Shown: positions 38,445-48,573 of the stretch, piece after piece
How positions within the stretch are numbered: the first letter of the stretch is position 1
Layout of the letters: the number at the start of each line of letters is the position of its first letter
Assembly: GCA_004802705.1 (NCBI GenBank)
Contig: SGPL01000150.1
Location: 1-61,621 of the forward strand
Direction: 5' to 3'
Source: Bondarzewia mesenterica
Taxonomy: Eukaryota; Basidiomycota; Agaricomycetes; Russulales; Bondarzewiaceae
Length of the DNA: 61,621 bases
Notes under the pieces: generated by a model
What the model was told of the DNA's origin: nothing
Seen by the model: the letters and a program-made list of their open reading frames with translations, nothing else
Databases searched by the model: none
Made by a program: the position numbers and the translations under genes

Positions 38445-39636
38445 TCACGTGCGCCCTACTAATTTACCCAGCCAACCGAGAGCAGCGCCAATCGCAGCAC
38501 CAATGGCCGCTCCTATGCCCGGTGCGATTTTCGGTAGCTTCATGCCCGCCGATTGCAGGTGTGCGAACCAACTACGCTGGGCGACGGCAGCCCCCCCAGA
38601 AGCGCCGCTGAAGCCAAGAAGCAGCAGATCCTGTTCGCAACAGATCCACGTTAGTGACTATATCCCTGAACGCATATTAAATGAACCTTTAACGGGGCCG
38701 TAGGGTCCGAAGCCGAAAAGGCTAAGGATTGGACGGAGCAACCAGGATTCAGGAATAAGGGCTGCAGCAGCGGAGAAGAGGAGGGTTTCGAACAGTACGG
38801 GGTGTTCTTCGATGAGATCGCCTAGTAATGAAAAACGTTGGTTTCGTTTTTCTTCAGCAACACGAGGTCACGGCTTACCAGTGATAACGATCAATCGCTG
38901 CACCCCAGGTCTGATCTCATCAAGATGCGCTCGGACGCGCTCCTCAGTCATTCCATGCTCCGCGGTGATGTGCACGATGCTGTCCTCAACGCGCAACATG
39001 AGGCTCGCCACCATCTTTTCGCGTTCCTCATGCCCTGGGGCCTCCTCGGGTGGCGGGAACTCAGCCTTGGCCTCCTCCAGGATATATGCGAACGCGGTTG
39101 AGAGCTGCTCCGATACCTGATTGGTGTTGAAAGAAGCATCGGTGCGGAACTTTGAGGTGCTTTCGACCAGGTGGGTCATAGTTTCCTTGAAGGCCGCGAT
39201 GTTTGGCGTGACGCCAGCCATGTCTGATGCAGCTTGATTGAGCAGGTTTGAGGCGTACTTCTGTAAGGATTCACCGAGGTCCGCACAGCGCTCGAAAAAA
39301 TCCGAGCGTTCGTCTAGCGACTGCGGTCGTAAATACTTGAGCTTGACAGCATTGAAAATGGGGACTTGAGCTACGTCCACGATATCTACGTAAGGTCAAC
39401 AAGCAATATATCTGAACCATGCTCCTCACCGCTGAACCTTTCAAAAAAGGCGGAGGTTGCTGTGAAGGAGTCAGTTAGTCTGTGCGTGTCTTGCGCGGCT
39501 ATTGTTGAGGGGAAAGTTATGATATGTATTTACCTTGTTGAAGTTGGGAATACGGCGGAGCTGCGTTGACCTGGTTTATCACGGCCAACGGGGCAATCAC
39601 TGCACCTAGGGTGAAGAGAGATGGTGGGAGATACAT
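38445..39636 (-). CDS. Secreted protein with interferon-induced 6-16 (ISG12)-like C terminus
   Basis: Start ATG at 39636 gives a signal peptide (MYLPPSLFTLGAVIAPLAVI, cleavage after VNA). Exons used: 39534-39636, 38879-39385, 38687-38821, 38445-38630; a 22-nt exon at 39438-39459 is an alternative at the 5' end. The middle exon starts DIVDVAQVPIFNAVKLKYL and is helical, with a motif ERSDFFERCADLGESL. The C-terminal exons encode hydrophobic segments (VLFETLLFSAAAALIPESWL, then LFGFGPYGPVKGSAASW) and a glycine-rich end (APGIGAAIGAAIGAALGWLG) as in the 6-16/ISG12 family. One problem: a run of seven C at 38591-38597 shifts the last exon out of frame; six would restore it. Two decayed relatives lie in the duplication arms. 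Function unknown in fungi. Confidence 0.65.
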
Positions 39637-40434
39637 GAGTAATGAGTCTGGGTACTAGCGGAGACGGTGGTGCGAGGGAGAGGTACGTTGGGTATCTACA
39701 TCCATTATTCCATATAAGTACATATATATATATCAAAGTACACAATAGATGCAAATACCTTTTTCAACAGGACATCGGCGGCGCTCAATAGTGACTTTGA
39801 ACAGCTATGTACAAGTATTGTCAATATTTCGCAGCGAATCACTCATCGGGACGTGCCCGTGTCAGTGTAGTACTAAACTCCCGGTTAGTATTCATGCATA
39901 TACTCATATGCTCATTTACAGGATGCGAATACCCACGTTATGGTTCCCAAATCAAAATCATCTAGAGTGAAGTCCTGGCATGCCGATGTTAGACTCAGGC
40001 TCACCACTGACGAAAAAGCATTTGAAATGCTGTCGTGGACATCGCTCCCAACCGAAAGTGAGGAGTTGGTGGATACCCGACCAGGAATTAACCAAAGCAG
40101 AAGGACCTAGAAGGACGCACGAATAACAGTGAGGCCTGAGGCCTTGAGGTGAACGCCCTTTCGAATTACTAGTCAACGCATGCTCTGCCGTCTCAAGTTT
40201 CAACAAGAATTGATCCATAACACATACGGCAAGCTTTGATCACCAGGTATGGCTCTCGGGTCCGTGAATATTCTCACAGGCAGATAGAATCGATTCTGAT
40301 TTGTTCCAACTTCACGGAGATAGGAAGCCAGGGTTTCCAATCTTCAGTCGGCGCGTGTCATCGGCGTGATGAACTTCAAGGGAACTTCTGGCAAGTACCC
40401 GTCAGAATTTTCCCACGCATGCTCCAGTGCAACG
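39637..40434. other. Upstream region of the 6-16-like gene and spacer
   Basis: Contains a short (TA)n run near 39722-39733. No gene recognised. The segment repeated in the duplication starts at about 40435. Confidence 0.35.
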
Positions 40435-40798
40435 CGTTGCGCCGCCGTAGATGCAGGGTACCGGTACCCTACCAAAGAGCTGAAACAGGACAACAATAGT
40501 TGTACGTTGACGTTCTCCTTAATAATGTTCAAACTTATCACTATTCACAGCGATGTGCGTGCTCTTGAGAGGCAGTGCGACTGCCCGAGATAGTAGTAAC
40601 TTGTTAAATAGAATGCCACTGGCCAGTCAACGCACCATGCTGCCGCATGGGTGCAGTGGGTAAACAGTGTTCATTCTCTCATGGTGAAGCCCTTCTTTTT
40701 GCCAAGTCATCATTCTTAATCACGCGCGTTCACAGGAGTTTTTCGATTGGAACGTGCATCCCTTGCCAGAACTGATAATGGTGCAATCACTCCGAGCT

Positions 40799-40807
40799 CG
40801 ATATAAG
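40799..40807 (+). promoter_or_regulatory. TATA box of DUF6533-C
   Basis: CGATATAAG about 110 bp before the ATG at 40913, followed by the same CGACTCAAATCAGGC as in copies A, B and D. Confidence 0.55.
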
Positions 40808-40912
40808 CGACTCAAATCAGGCCTGACCACTCCCTTCGCAAGTCCTCGACTCTTCAGTATCGGTTTCCATCGCTTGCCTACTTTTGCTCCAGGTTGTTCT
40901 CAGCCTCTGGCC

Positions 40913-42630
40913 ATGACGGTCGCAGTCGAAGAGGCCATGTAAGTCGATATCGTGCTCGACAGAAAACAGTAACGCAGACTATTTGCCTTTTCCCGTTCTA
41001 TAGCAAGATCCATGGCTATCTTGAACTCATCGCTACCAGTGAGGATCCCGCATTGCCATCTCGAGAGTCATTCTGTCCTGACCGATTCCGCCAAACGGTG
41101 TAGCCCTTTTATTCTACGACCATCTGATCACACTTCCCGCAGAGATCAAGCAGATATGGCCTCGTCCAGTATCAAAGCCGTCCATGTTGTTTCTTCTCAA
41201 TCGCTATGTTCCGTTCTTCGGAAATATAGCGGTCACGATTGTCAATTTTTCCGACGTTGCTGCCAGCGAGAAGGTATGTTCTTCCCTCAGTATCGAAACC
41301 AGATACTGAGATCGAATTCAGAGGTACACAACCGTTTTGTCAAGTTTTCTTATAGCACGCTTAAGCTTTCTCAGTTGTCGGTCATATGGACTGTTCCGTC
41401 AGTTGCTCATAGTCGCAAACCAGGTTGTCGTGTGTTGTGAGCTGCACTTCTTTCTCGCATCCTGACACTTGAAAATTGGAATAAGCCAGTCCTATTAATA
41501 ATGCGTACTTACGCTTTATATGGTCGTTCTTGGAAGATCTTTGCACTTCTGCTCACTGTCGGACTTGTCGTGATTGCCATTGCCTCTGTACGTCCATTAA
41601 ATTGTGTTCCCGGATCGGCAACTCTAAGCTATTGGCTGTTTACAGTGGGCACTGGTTGGTCAAAGCAGCAACTTCGTGGCCAATGTACAAGGCTGTCATC
41701 TCACGATGTCTGATGCCACGTACGTACCATTTGTACCCTTTTTTCTCTCAACTTTTGCAAGCTCAAAACCTATCCAGCGGAATTCGTGAGTGAGGTTCAT
41801 AGATTCCTTCTGATATGTTCTACAATGCCGCTCAGGTGTAGCCGTTGCGTGGGAGGGGGAGTTTGTTCTCGACATGATAATATTTAGTTTGACTGTCGCC
41901 CGGACATATCAACATAGAGATGTATGGACATGGTCGAGGGGAATGGGCCTTCGGAATACCGGGCTGGTGCGACTTGTCCTTCGCGATGGTGAGTTGTCGA
42001 CCTTCCTTGTCACATCCTAATAAGATATTGATTCGTACGGAATTCCAGGTGCTCTCTACTTTGTGTGCGTACTTTCTGGTTTATAACACGTGCGTTTGAC
42101 TCTAACTTGAAGATAATATGTTCATTATTTTAGGACGATGGCTTTAGCAAACTTGCTGAATATTCTTACCTTTTACGTATGCACTTCGCTCTCACCATCT
42201 CTTTCCGCTGATATTGTTGCCTATAGCTTGCTCCGGTGTGTCTACTTCTCACACCTTTAAGCAACAGAATTCTCTTACCATTCCTCATTACAGCCCATCC
42301 TGAAGGGTGTTCTATCGACATTCTCCAGTTGGTGAGCTTGAAATAGTTTTTGTTACTGCATAGACATAAACGAGGAGCTGAACAACGGACAGCATCTCGG
42401 TGACAATGATGTCGCGGCTGATGCTAAATTTGCATGAAGCTGTAGTCGCGCCATCCACTCTTGTCACCACGCGCGAGGTGGCTTTCGCGATACGAAGAGA
42501 AGATGATGACTCGACTTTCGTCCCTCTTCACACTCTTCGACCCTCACTGCCGAACGTCGAAGCCAAAGTCAACAGATACAGGAGCACAAGTGCAGAGCGT
42601 TTTGAAAGCGAAGCGTCACGTCAAGAGTGA
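40913..42630 (+). CDS. DUF6533 seven-helix membrane protein, copy C
   Basis: Start ATG at 40913 (MTVAVEEA, then KIHGYLELIAT). The domain is LLFYDHLITLPAEIKQIWPR with FLLNRYVPFFGNIAVTIVNF. Helices include SFLSCRSYGLFRQLLIVANQ, RTYALYGRSWKIFALLLTVG and AWEGEFVLDMIIFSLTVA, then NTGLVRLVLRDG. A segment WALVGQSSNFVANVQGCHL sits before the fifth helix. The last exon begins MMSRLMLNLHEAVVAPSTL and ends at 42630 with SRQE: a CGA of copy D is TGA here, shortening the tail by about 15 residues. All introns are phase-compatible. Function unknown; family limited to mushroom-forming fungi as far as I know. Confidence 0.83.
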
Positions 42631-43036
42631 GACGTATCAATCAGTCAAGCCATGATCACTTTTGAATAAATACTCGATGCACTTTTTCTATCTCTCATTG
42701 TGTTGTACTCATAACCAGGGCTACGCACTTCGCATTCTCTGACTCTGTAGTTCTACTACCATGGATCATCAATCTATGACCACCCCTTCCCGCCAGGGCC
42801 GTGCGCGCTTGTTCCTGCATGCTATTGACGCTATGTGCCTTCAGATCAGATACATTTTTCAAGCTCCCCTATCTATGTTCAACAAGTCACCTTGTGCCAA
42901 TTCATCTCGCATTACATGGATTCTATTATAGTGAGCGAAGTACCAAATTCTCGGGAGACCGGTCTGCGTTCTTACTTTACAAAAAATAGAAAGCCAACAA
43001 AGGAGACTTTCCATCCCGATTCTGCAGAGTACGCAA

Positions 43037-43600
43037 AAGTCAATCGCTGCACCCAAGGTCTGATATCATCCAGGTGTGCTCGAACACGTCAAACATTCCA
43101 TGGTGCGGAGTAACGCGCACGATGTTGTCCTCAATACGCAACATGAGGCTCGCCACCATCGTTGCACGTTCCTCGTGCCCTGGGGCCTCCTCAGGCGATG
43201 GGAACTCAAGTACTCATCGATCATTTGGCTTCTTCCAGGATATATGCGAATGCGGTTGAGAGCTGCTCCGATACCTGACTGGAGTCGAAAGAAGCATCGG
43301 TGCGGAACTTTGAGGTGCTTCCGACCAGGTGGGTCATAGTTTCCTTGAAGGCCGCAATTTTTGGCATGATGCCAGCCAGGTCTGATGCAGCTTGGTTGAG
43401 CAGGTTTGTGGCGTACTTCTGTAAGGATTCACCGAGATCCGCGCAGCGCTCTGAAAAAATCCGCGCGTTCGTCTAGCGACTCCGATTGTATGAACTTGGG
43501 CTTGACAGCGTTGAAAACGGAGGCTCGAACGAGGTCCACGATATCTACGTAAGGTCAACAAGCAATACATCTGAATCATGCTCTTCATGGCTGAAGCTGT
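43037..43600 (-). pseudogene. Decayed fragment of the 6-16-like gene, right arm
   Basis: The minus strand matches the middle exon of the 38445-39636 gene: LLNQAASDLAGI and KETMTHLVGSTSKFRTDASF. An extra base near 43451 breaks the frame, and an insertion near 43210-43225 interrupts it again. The break-point against the DUF6533-C 3' flank corresponds to that of the left-arm relic, so both relics descend from one event before the inversion. Confidence 0.8.
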
Positions 43601-44256
43601 GGAAGAAGGCGGAGGTTGAAGGAGTCAGTTAGTCTGCATGCGTGTCTTGTGCGGATATTGTTGAGAAGGAAGCCTGTGAAACGTTGACATACACTCATGT
43701 AGAGCTTCACAGCTCAGCGATCACTTTCCCTTTTCAGCTACGTAGTATAAACCGGGTCAACCTGCAATGGCCCATACCTTGGCCATACCTGCCATCCAAC
43801 CTGTCCTTCAAAGCTTCACCCGCGGACCTTGTGACACCCGATCTGATTCAGATCGAATCCGCAAGTCATCCGGATTTCCTCATCCGTGTCAGGCCCTGCC
43901 GGTATTCTACAAAAGAGCTGAAACAGGAGTGCGTTGACGTTCTCCTTGATAATGTTCTGGCTTATTTCCATTCACAGCGCTGTGCATGTTCTTGAGAGGT
44001 GGCACTGCGCCTGCCTGAGGCCGTGGTAACTTGTTAAAAACAATGCTTTGGCCACATCGACGCATCATGCTGGGCGCCGCCGCCTGCCGCATGGGTGTAG
44101 TGGATTACACTGGGTAAGCAGCGTTGATTCCCTCATGGAGCCATTCTTTCTGCCAAGTCACCATTCTTAATCCCGCACTGTCACAGGGAATTTCCGATGG
44201 AAACGTGCATTCCTTACCAGAGCTGATAGTAGTGCACTCATTCCAAGCTCTAGCCT

Positions 44257-44265
44257 CTATATAAG
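44257..44265 (+). promoter_or_regulatory. TATA box of DUF6533-D
   Basis: CTATATAAG about 115 bp before the ATG at 44377; conserved with copies A and B. Confidence 0.6.
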
Positions 44266-44376
44266 AGACTCAAATCAGGCCTGACCGGGACCATTCCTTT
44301 CATAAGTCCTCGCCACTTCAATATCGTTGTCCATCGCTTGTCTGCTTTTACTCTGGGTTGTCATTGTCCTCTTGTC

Positions 44377-46158
44377 ATGACGATTGCAATCGATGAAGCC
44401 AAGTAAGTCGATATCTTGCTCGGCAGAGAACAACAATGCAGACTATTTCCCCCCTCACGCCCCGCAGCACTATTAATAGTTATCTTGAACTCATCGCTAC
44501 GAGTGAGGATCCTGCATTGCTAGTTCGGGAGTCATTCTGTCCTGACCGATTCCGTCAAATGGCGTAGCCCTTTTATTCTATGACCATCTTATCACACTTC
44601 CCGCAGAGATCCAGCAGATATGGCCTTGTTCACTATCTATATCAAAGCCATTGATGTGGTTCCTTCTCAATCGCTATGTTACATTTTTCGGATATATAGC
44701 CGTCACGATTGTCAATTTTTCTGATGCTGCTGCCAGCGAGAAGGTACGTTTTCCCCCGAGTATCGAAACCGGATGCTGAGATCTAAAGTTCATGGTTTAT
44801 ACGAATTCAGAGGTACACACATGTTTTTTGCTAAGTTTTCTTCTAGCACACTTAAGTTTTCTCAGTTGTCGGTCGTACACATGGTTCCGTCACTTGCTCA
44901 TGGTCGCAAATCAAGTTGTCGTTTGTTGTGAGTTGCACTTTTTTTCTCCCATCCTGATGCTTGAAAATTGGAACAAACCAGCCCTGTTAATAATGCGTAC
45001 TTATGCTTTATACGGTCGTTCTGCAAAGATATTTGCACTTCTGCTCACTGTCGGACTTGTCGTGGTTGCCATAGCCTCTGTACGTCTACTAAACTGTGTT
45101 CCTGAATCGGTCACTCTCAGCTATTGGCTGTTTCCAGTGGGCACTAGTTGATGAAAGCAACGACGCTGTGGCCAACGTACAAGGCTGTTATGTCGCCATA
45201 TCTGATGCCACGTACGTACAGTTTCAACTTTTGTTTCTTTTAAGTTTTCACAAGCTCAACACCTCTCCAGTGGTATTCGTGAGTACAGTTCATTGACTCC
45301 TTCGGATATATTCGACAATGCCGCTCAGGTGTAGCTGTTGCATGGGAGGGGGAATTGTTTTTGGACATGGTAATCTTTGGTTTAACTGTCGCCCGGACGT
45401 ATCAACATAGAGATGTGCGTACATGGTCGGGGGGATTGGGCCGTCGAAATACTGGGCTAGTGCAACTTTTCCTTCGCGATGGTGAGTTCTTGAGCTGTCC
45501 TTTATCACATCCTGGTAAGATATTGATTGGTATGCAATTCCAGGTGCTCTCTACTTTGCGTGCATATTTTCCGGTTCAAAACAAATGTCTTTCATTCTAA
45601 CTTGAAAGTAATGCATTTATTATTTTAGGACGATAACTTTAGCAAATCTGCTGAATATTCTGACCTACTATGTATGCACTTTGCTCTCACCGTCTCTTTC
45701 TGCTGATATTGTTGCCTATAGCTTGCTCCGGTGTGTCTCCTTCTCAATACCGGCACGCAACGAAAGCGTCTTACCATTCGTCGTACAGCCCATGCTGAAG
45801 GGTGGTCTATCGACATTCTCCACCTGGTGAGCTCGAATTAGGTTTTCTTACTACGTAGGCATAAACGAGGAGCTGAACAACGGACAGCATCTCGGTGACA
45901 ATGATGTCGCGGCTGATGCTAAATTTGCATGAAGCTGTAGCCGTACCACCCACTCTTTTCACCACGCGCGAGATTGCGTTCGCGACACGAAGAGAAGATG
46001 ACGACTCGACATCCATCCCTCTTCATACTCTTCGACCCTCACTGCCGAACGTCGAAGCCAGCGTCGACAGGAGCACAAGCGCAGAGCGTTTTGAAAGTGA
46101 AGCATCACGTCAAGAGCGAGACGTATCAATCAGTCAAGCCATGGTCATTATTGAATGA
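44377..46158 (+). CDS. DUF6533 seven-helix membrane protein, copy D
   Basis: Spliced through by hand without a break. MTIAIDEANTINSYLELIAT leads into LLFYDHLITLPAEIQQIWPC, then FLLNRYVTFFGYIAVTIVNF. Next are SFLSCRSYTWFRHLLMVANQ, SLLIMRTYALYGRSAKIFAL, WALVDESNDAVANVQGCYVA, VAVAWEGELFLDMVIFGLTV, NTGLVQLFLRDG, TITLANLLNILTYY, PMLKGGLSTFST and finally SVTMMSRLMLNLHEAVAVPP. A hydrophilic tail ends ISQAMVIIE at 46158. It has a 6-nt in-frame insertion relative to copy C (CSLSISKPLM against RPVSKPSM). With copy A it has the longest tail of the four duplicates. Ligand and signalling partners are unknown. Confidence 0.87.
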
Positions 46159-46557
46159 ATACTCGATGCACCCTTTTCTATCTCTCATTGTGTTGTACTC
46201 ATAACCAGGGCTACGCACTTCGCATTCTCTGATTCTATAGTTCTAGTACCTTGGGACATCAATCTATCACCTCTCCCCGCGGGGTCGTGCGTGCTTATTC
46301 CTGCATGCTATTGACGCTATGTGCCTTCAAATCAGATACGTTTTCCAAGCTCGCCTACCTATGTTAACAAGTCACCTTGTCGCAAGTCATCTCGTATTAC
46401 ATGGATTCTTTTACGCAGGGTAGTGAGCAAAGTACTAAATTCTCGGGAGATCGGTCTGCGTTCTTCTTACTTTACAAAATACAGAAAGCCAACAACAGGG
46501 ACTTTCCATCCCGATTCTGTAGAGTACGCAAAACTAAGGACAAAATATCAAAAGCAA

Positions 46558-46637
46558 TGTCCCAGGGAGGATTCGAGCCTCCGGCTTCACGGATCGCGCT
46601 CCACAACGTGATGATTTAACCACTAATCGACAGGGAC
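46558..46637 (-). tRNA. tRNA-His (anticodon GTG) with 8-nt intron
   Basis: 80 nt on the minus strand fold as a tRNA. Acceptor stem GTCCCTG/CTGGGAC (one T-T mismatch) with discriminator A; D-stem GATT/AATC around a GG-containing loop; anticodon stem TCACG/CGTGA; T-stem GGAGG/CCTCC with loop CTCGAAT. The anticodon loop reads TTGTGG, then an 8-nt insert AGCGCGAT, then C, so the anticodon is GTG and the insert sits at the canonical intron site after position 37. The mismatch and C54 are mild deviations. Confidence 0.85.
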
Positions 46638-46823
46638 GGCCTTATGCAATTATGAAATAATATAATAATCTAGTCTGCATACTTCTCCTTCCGAATTATC
46701 TGTAGCTCACAGCTGGGTTACATTGTACGGACATGGGACCATCCAAGGGCCATCTAATGTGACCATGTACAGGAACGTTCAAGTTATCTCCCACATACTT
46801 CATCTTTACCATCTGTGCCCGCC

Positions 46824-47864
46824 ATGACCGCTCATGCACTCTTGAACGCCTTCAAAGCCGACAAACCTGCTTTCGGTGTCTGGTGCATGCTCCCAGGCGC
46901 TTTCAGTGCGCGCCTTGCTGCGCAATCCAGCCCACACTTATCCTGGGTTGTCATAGACTGCGAGCATGGTATGACGCCGCTCCAACCCGGAGCGGCAGAG
47001 TCTATCCAGGCGATCGCGGGTATAGGCCCCAGCGCGCCCAGTCCGCTGGTCAGGATCCCAGCGACTGGAGCCACCACGGGGACAGGATGGCAGATCAAGT
47101 ATGCTTTGGACGCGGGCGCGAGGGGAGTTATCGTTCCTATGGTGAATGGTGTTCTTGCGTCATTATCTGACCATTGTATTGACTTATCGGTAATCGCAAC
47201 AACGTAGGTCGGGACAGCTGAGAAGGCTAAAGAAGTAGTTGCAGATTGCCGCTTTCCCCCGGTCGGTCGAAGGGGTTTTGGAAGCCCTATTTGCCCCATC
47301 ATCTGGGGCGTGGATGCTATGCAATACTTCAATAGCGCCAACGACAGTATTCTCGTAATCGTGCAAATCGAAACGCCTGAGGGTGTCGCGAATGCTGAAG
47401 CCATCGCGGCGGTGTCAGGTATCGGTACGCATCAAAATATTCCTATCATTTAATTTATCCGGACCATTCAATCTTTGCGTTCGATTTCTAGATGTGCTTT
47501 TTATCGGTCCTTACGATCTTTCGTTGTCTCTCGGATACCATCCTCCGTCGCCGGACCCTCACGATGAGGTAGAACAGGTGATTAAGAAATTGCTCAAAGT
47601 TGCTCATAGTGCTGGAAAGAAATGGTACGTCACATTCATGTAATAATTATGCACCCTTGACTGATATCGTTGAACAGTGGAATATTCTGCACTTCCGGCG
47701 AGCAGGCAGCGCAACGCGCTGCCCAAGGTTTTGACATGGTAAGTCCCCAGTCCACTAGAATCCAGTAATTGCTGATGCTTTATCTGTAGATCAACGTGTC
47801 AGTTGATTACCAGGCTATGACCAACGATCTCAGCAACAAGTTAGCGATCGCTGCAGGACAGTGA
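46824..47864 (+). CDS. HpcH/HpaI aldolase/citrate-lyase family protein
   Basis: Class II, metal-dependent pyruvate-type aldolase, usually acting on 2-keto-3-deoxy or 4-hydroxy-2-oxo acids. Exons 46824-47141, 47208-47418, 47492-47624, 47678-47738 and 47790-47864 give 265 residues in phase, the normal family size. Visible landmarks: WVVIDCEHGMTPL at the barrel start, the catalytic Arg in LVRIPATG, ALDAGARGVIVPMV, the metal-binding Glu in VQIETPEGVANAEAI, the metal-binding Asp region DVLFIGPYDLSLSLG, and the last strand INVSVDYQAM. The first ATG is used (a GTG three codons upstream is ignored). Fungal relatives include degradative aldolases and macrophomate synthase; the substrate cannot be read from sequence. 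Confidence 0.93.
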
Positions 47865-48573
47865 AGTTACATGTGCACAGCGCGACTTAATGATATGCAT
47901 GATTTGGATCAAATGTAGAAGTCACCATTGGATTCAAGCTCTCCAAAGTCCGCAGTGATCGAGCTTCTCCTGTGCTGTCTTATACTCTCAAGGTTTGACT
48001 CAAAGGTTCCCAGTTGTCAGCACCGTCTCTCACGAAGAAAACATCAACCAAAGTTTCTGTGGTCATTAGACAATGATCTTGTTCGCGAAGTCAATTGTAC
48101 AACTTAGCACACGGACAGAAGACCGATCTGCATGTGAAAAGCCCTCATAGAGCACAATGCCATCCATTAAGATGGCAAGTTGCCGTCTTCGACTCTTCTA
48201 TCCTCGCACTTCACCAGCTCCGCCCGGTCCGTTCATATCCGCTGTGCGATGATCAATGCCCCCTTCGTTTCATCGCGTTTTTGACCTTGGCCAGGCCTGC
48301 CCGGCTCATTTGGAGCACGAGGCGTGGGCATACTGATAGCAAGTTCGTAGGCGCTGATACCCACGCAGCTTGCTCGACTGAGTCCACCTTGAGCATAATG
48401 GTACAAATCAAACTTTTTATGGTTTATGTACTATATTCAGTATGTAACACAAGCAGCAATAGTAAGATAGTAGAGTCTCCATTAACGAGCAATCGTCATC
48501 ACCAGAACTAAGATTCGTCATACAGTCAAGCAAAGAATAGCACCCATCTCTCCTTTGTGCGCGTCACTCACCT
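47865..48573. other. Convergent spacer between the aldolase and amidase genes
   Basis: 3' regions of two convergent genes. A plus-strand frame of 138 codons (48095-48511) has no support. Confidence 0.35.

Larger units (their letters stand above)
40435..46540. repeat. Right arm of the large inverted duplication
   Basis: On the plus strand: flank, DUF6533-C, 3' flank, 6-16-like relic, flank, DUF6533-D, 3' flank. This mirrors 29355-35350. The flank at 40460-40640 matches 43900-44060 and, reversed, about 31745-31930. The arm ends some 20 bp from the tRNA gene at 46558. Confidence 0.85.

Noticed and set aside
39715..39735. (TA)n run as a regulatory element
   Set aside because: Simple microsatellite, not positioned before a start codon at useful spacing.
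29355..46540. CRISPR-like or operon structures
   Set aside because: The repeats are long gene-sized duplications with introns in a eukaryotic genome; no short spaced repeats.
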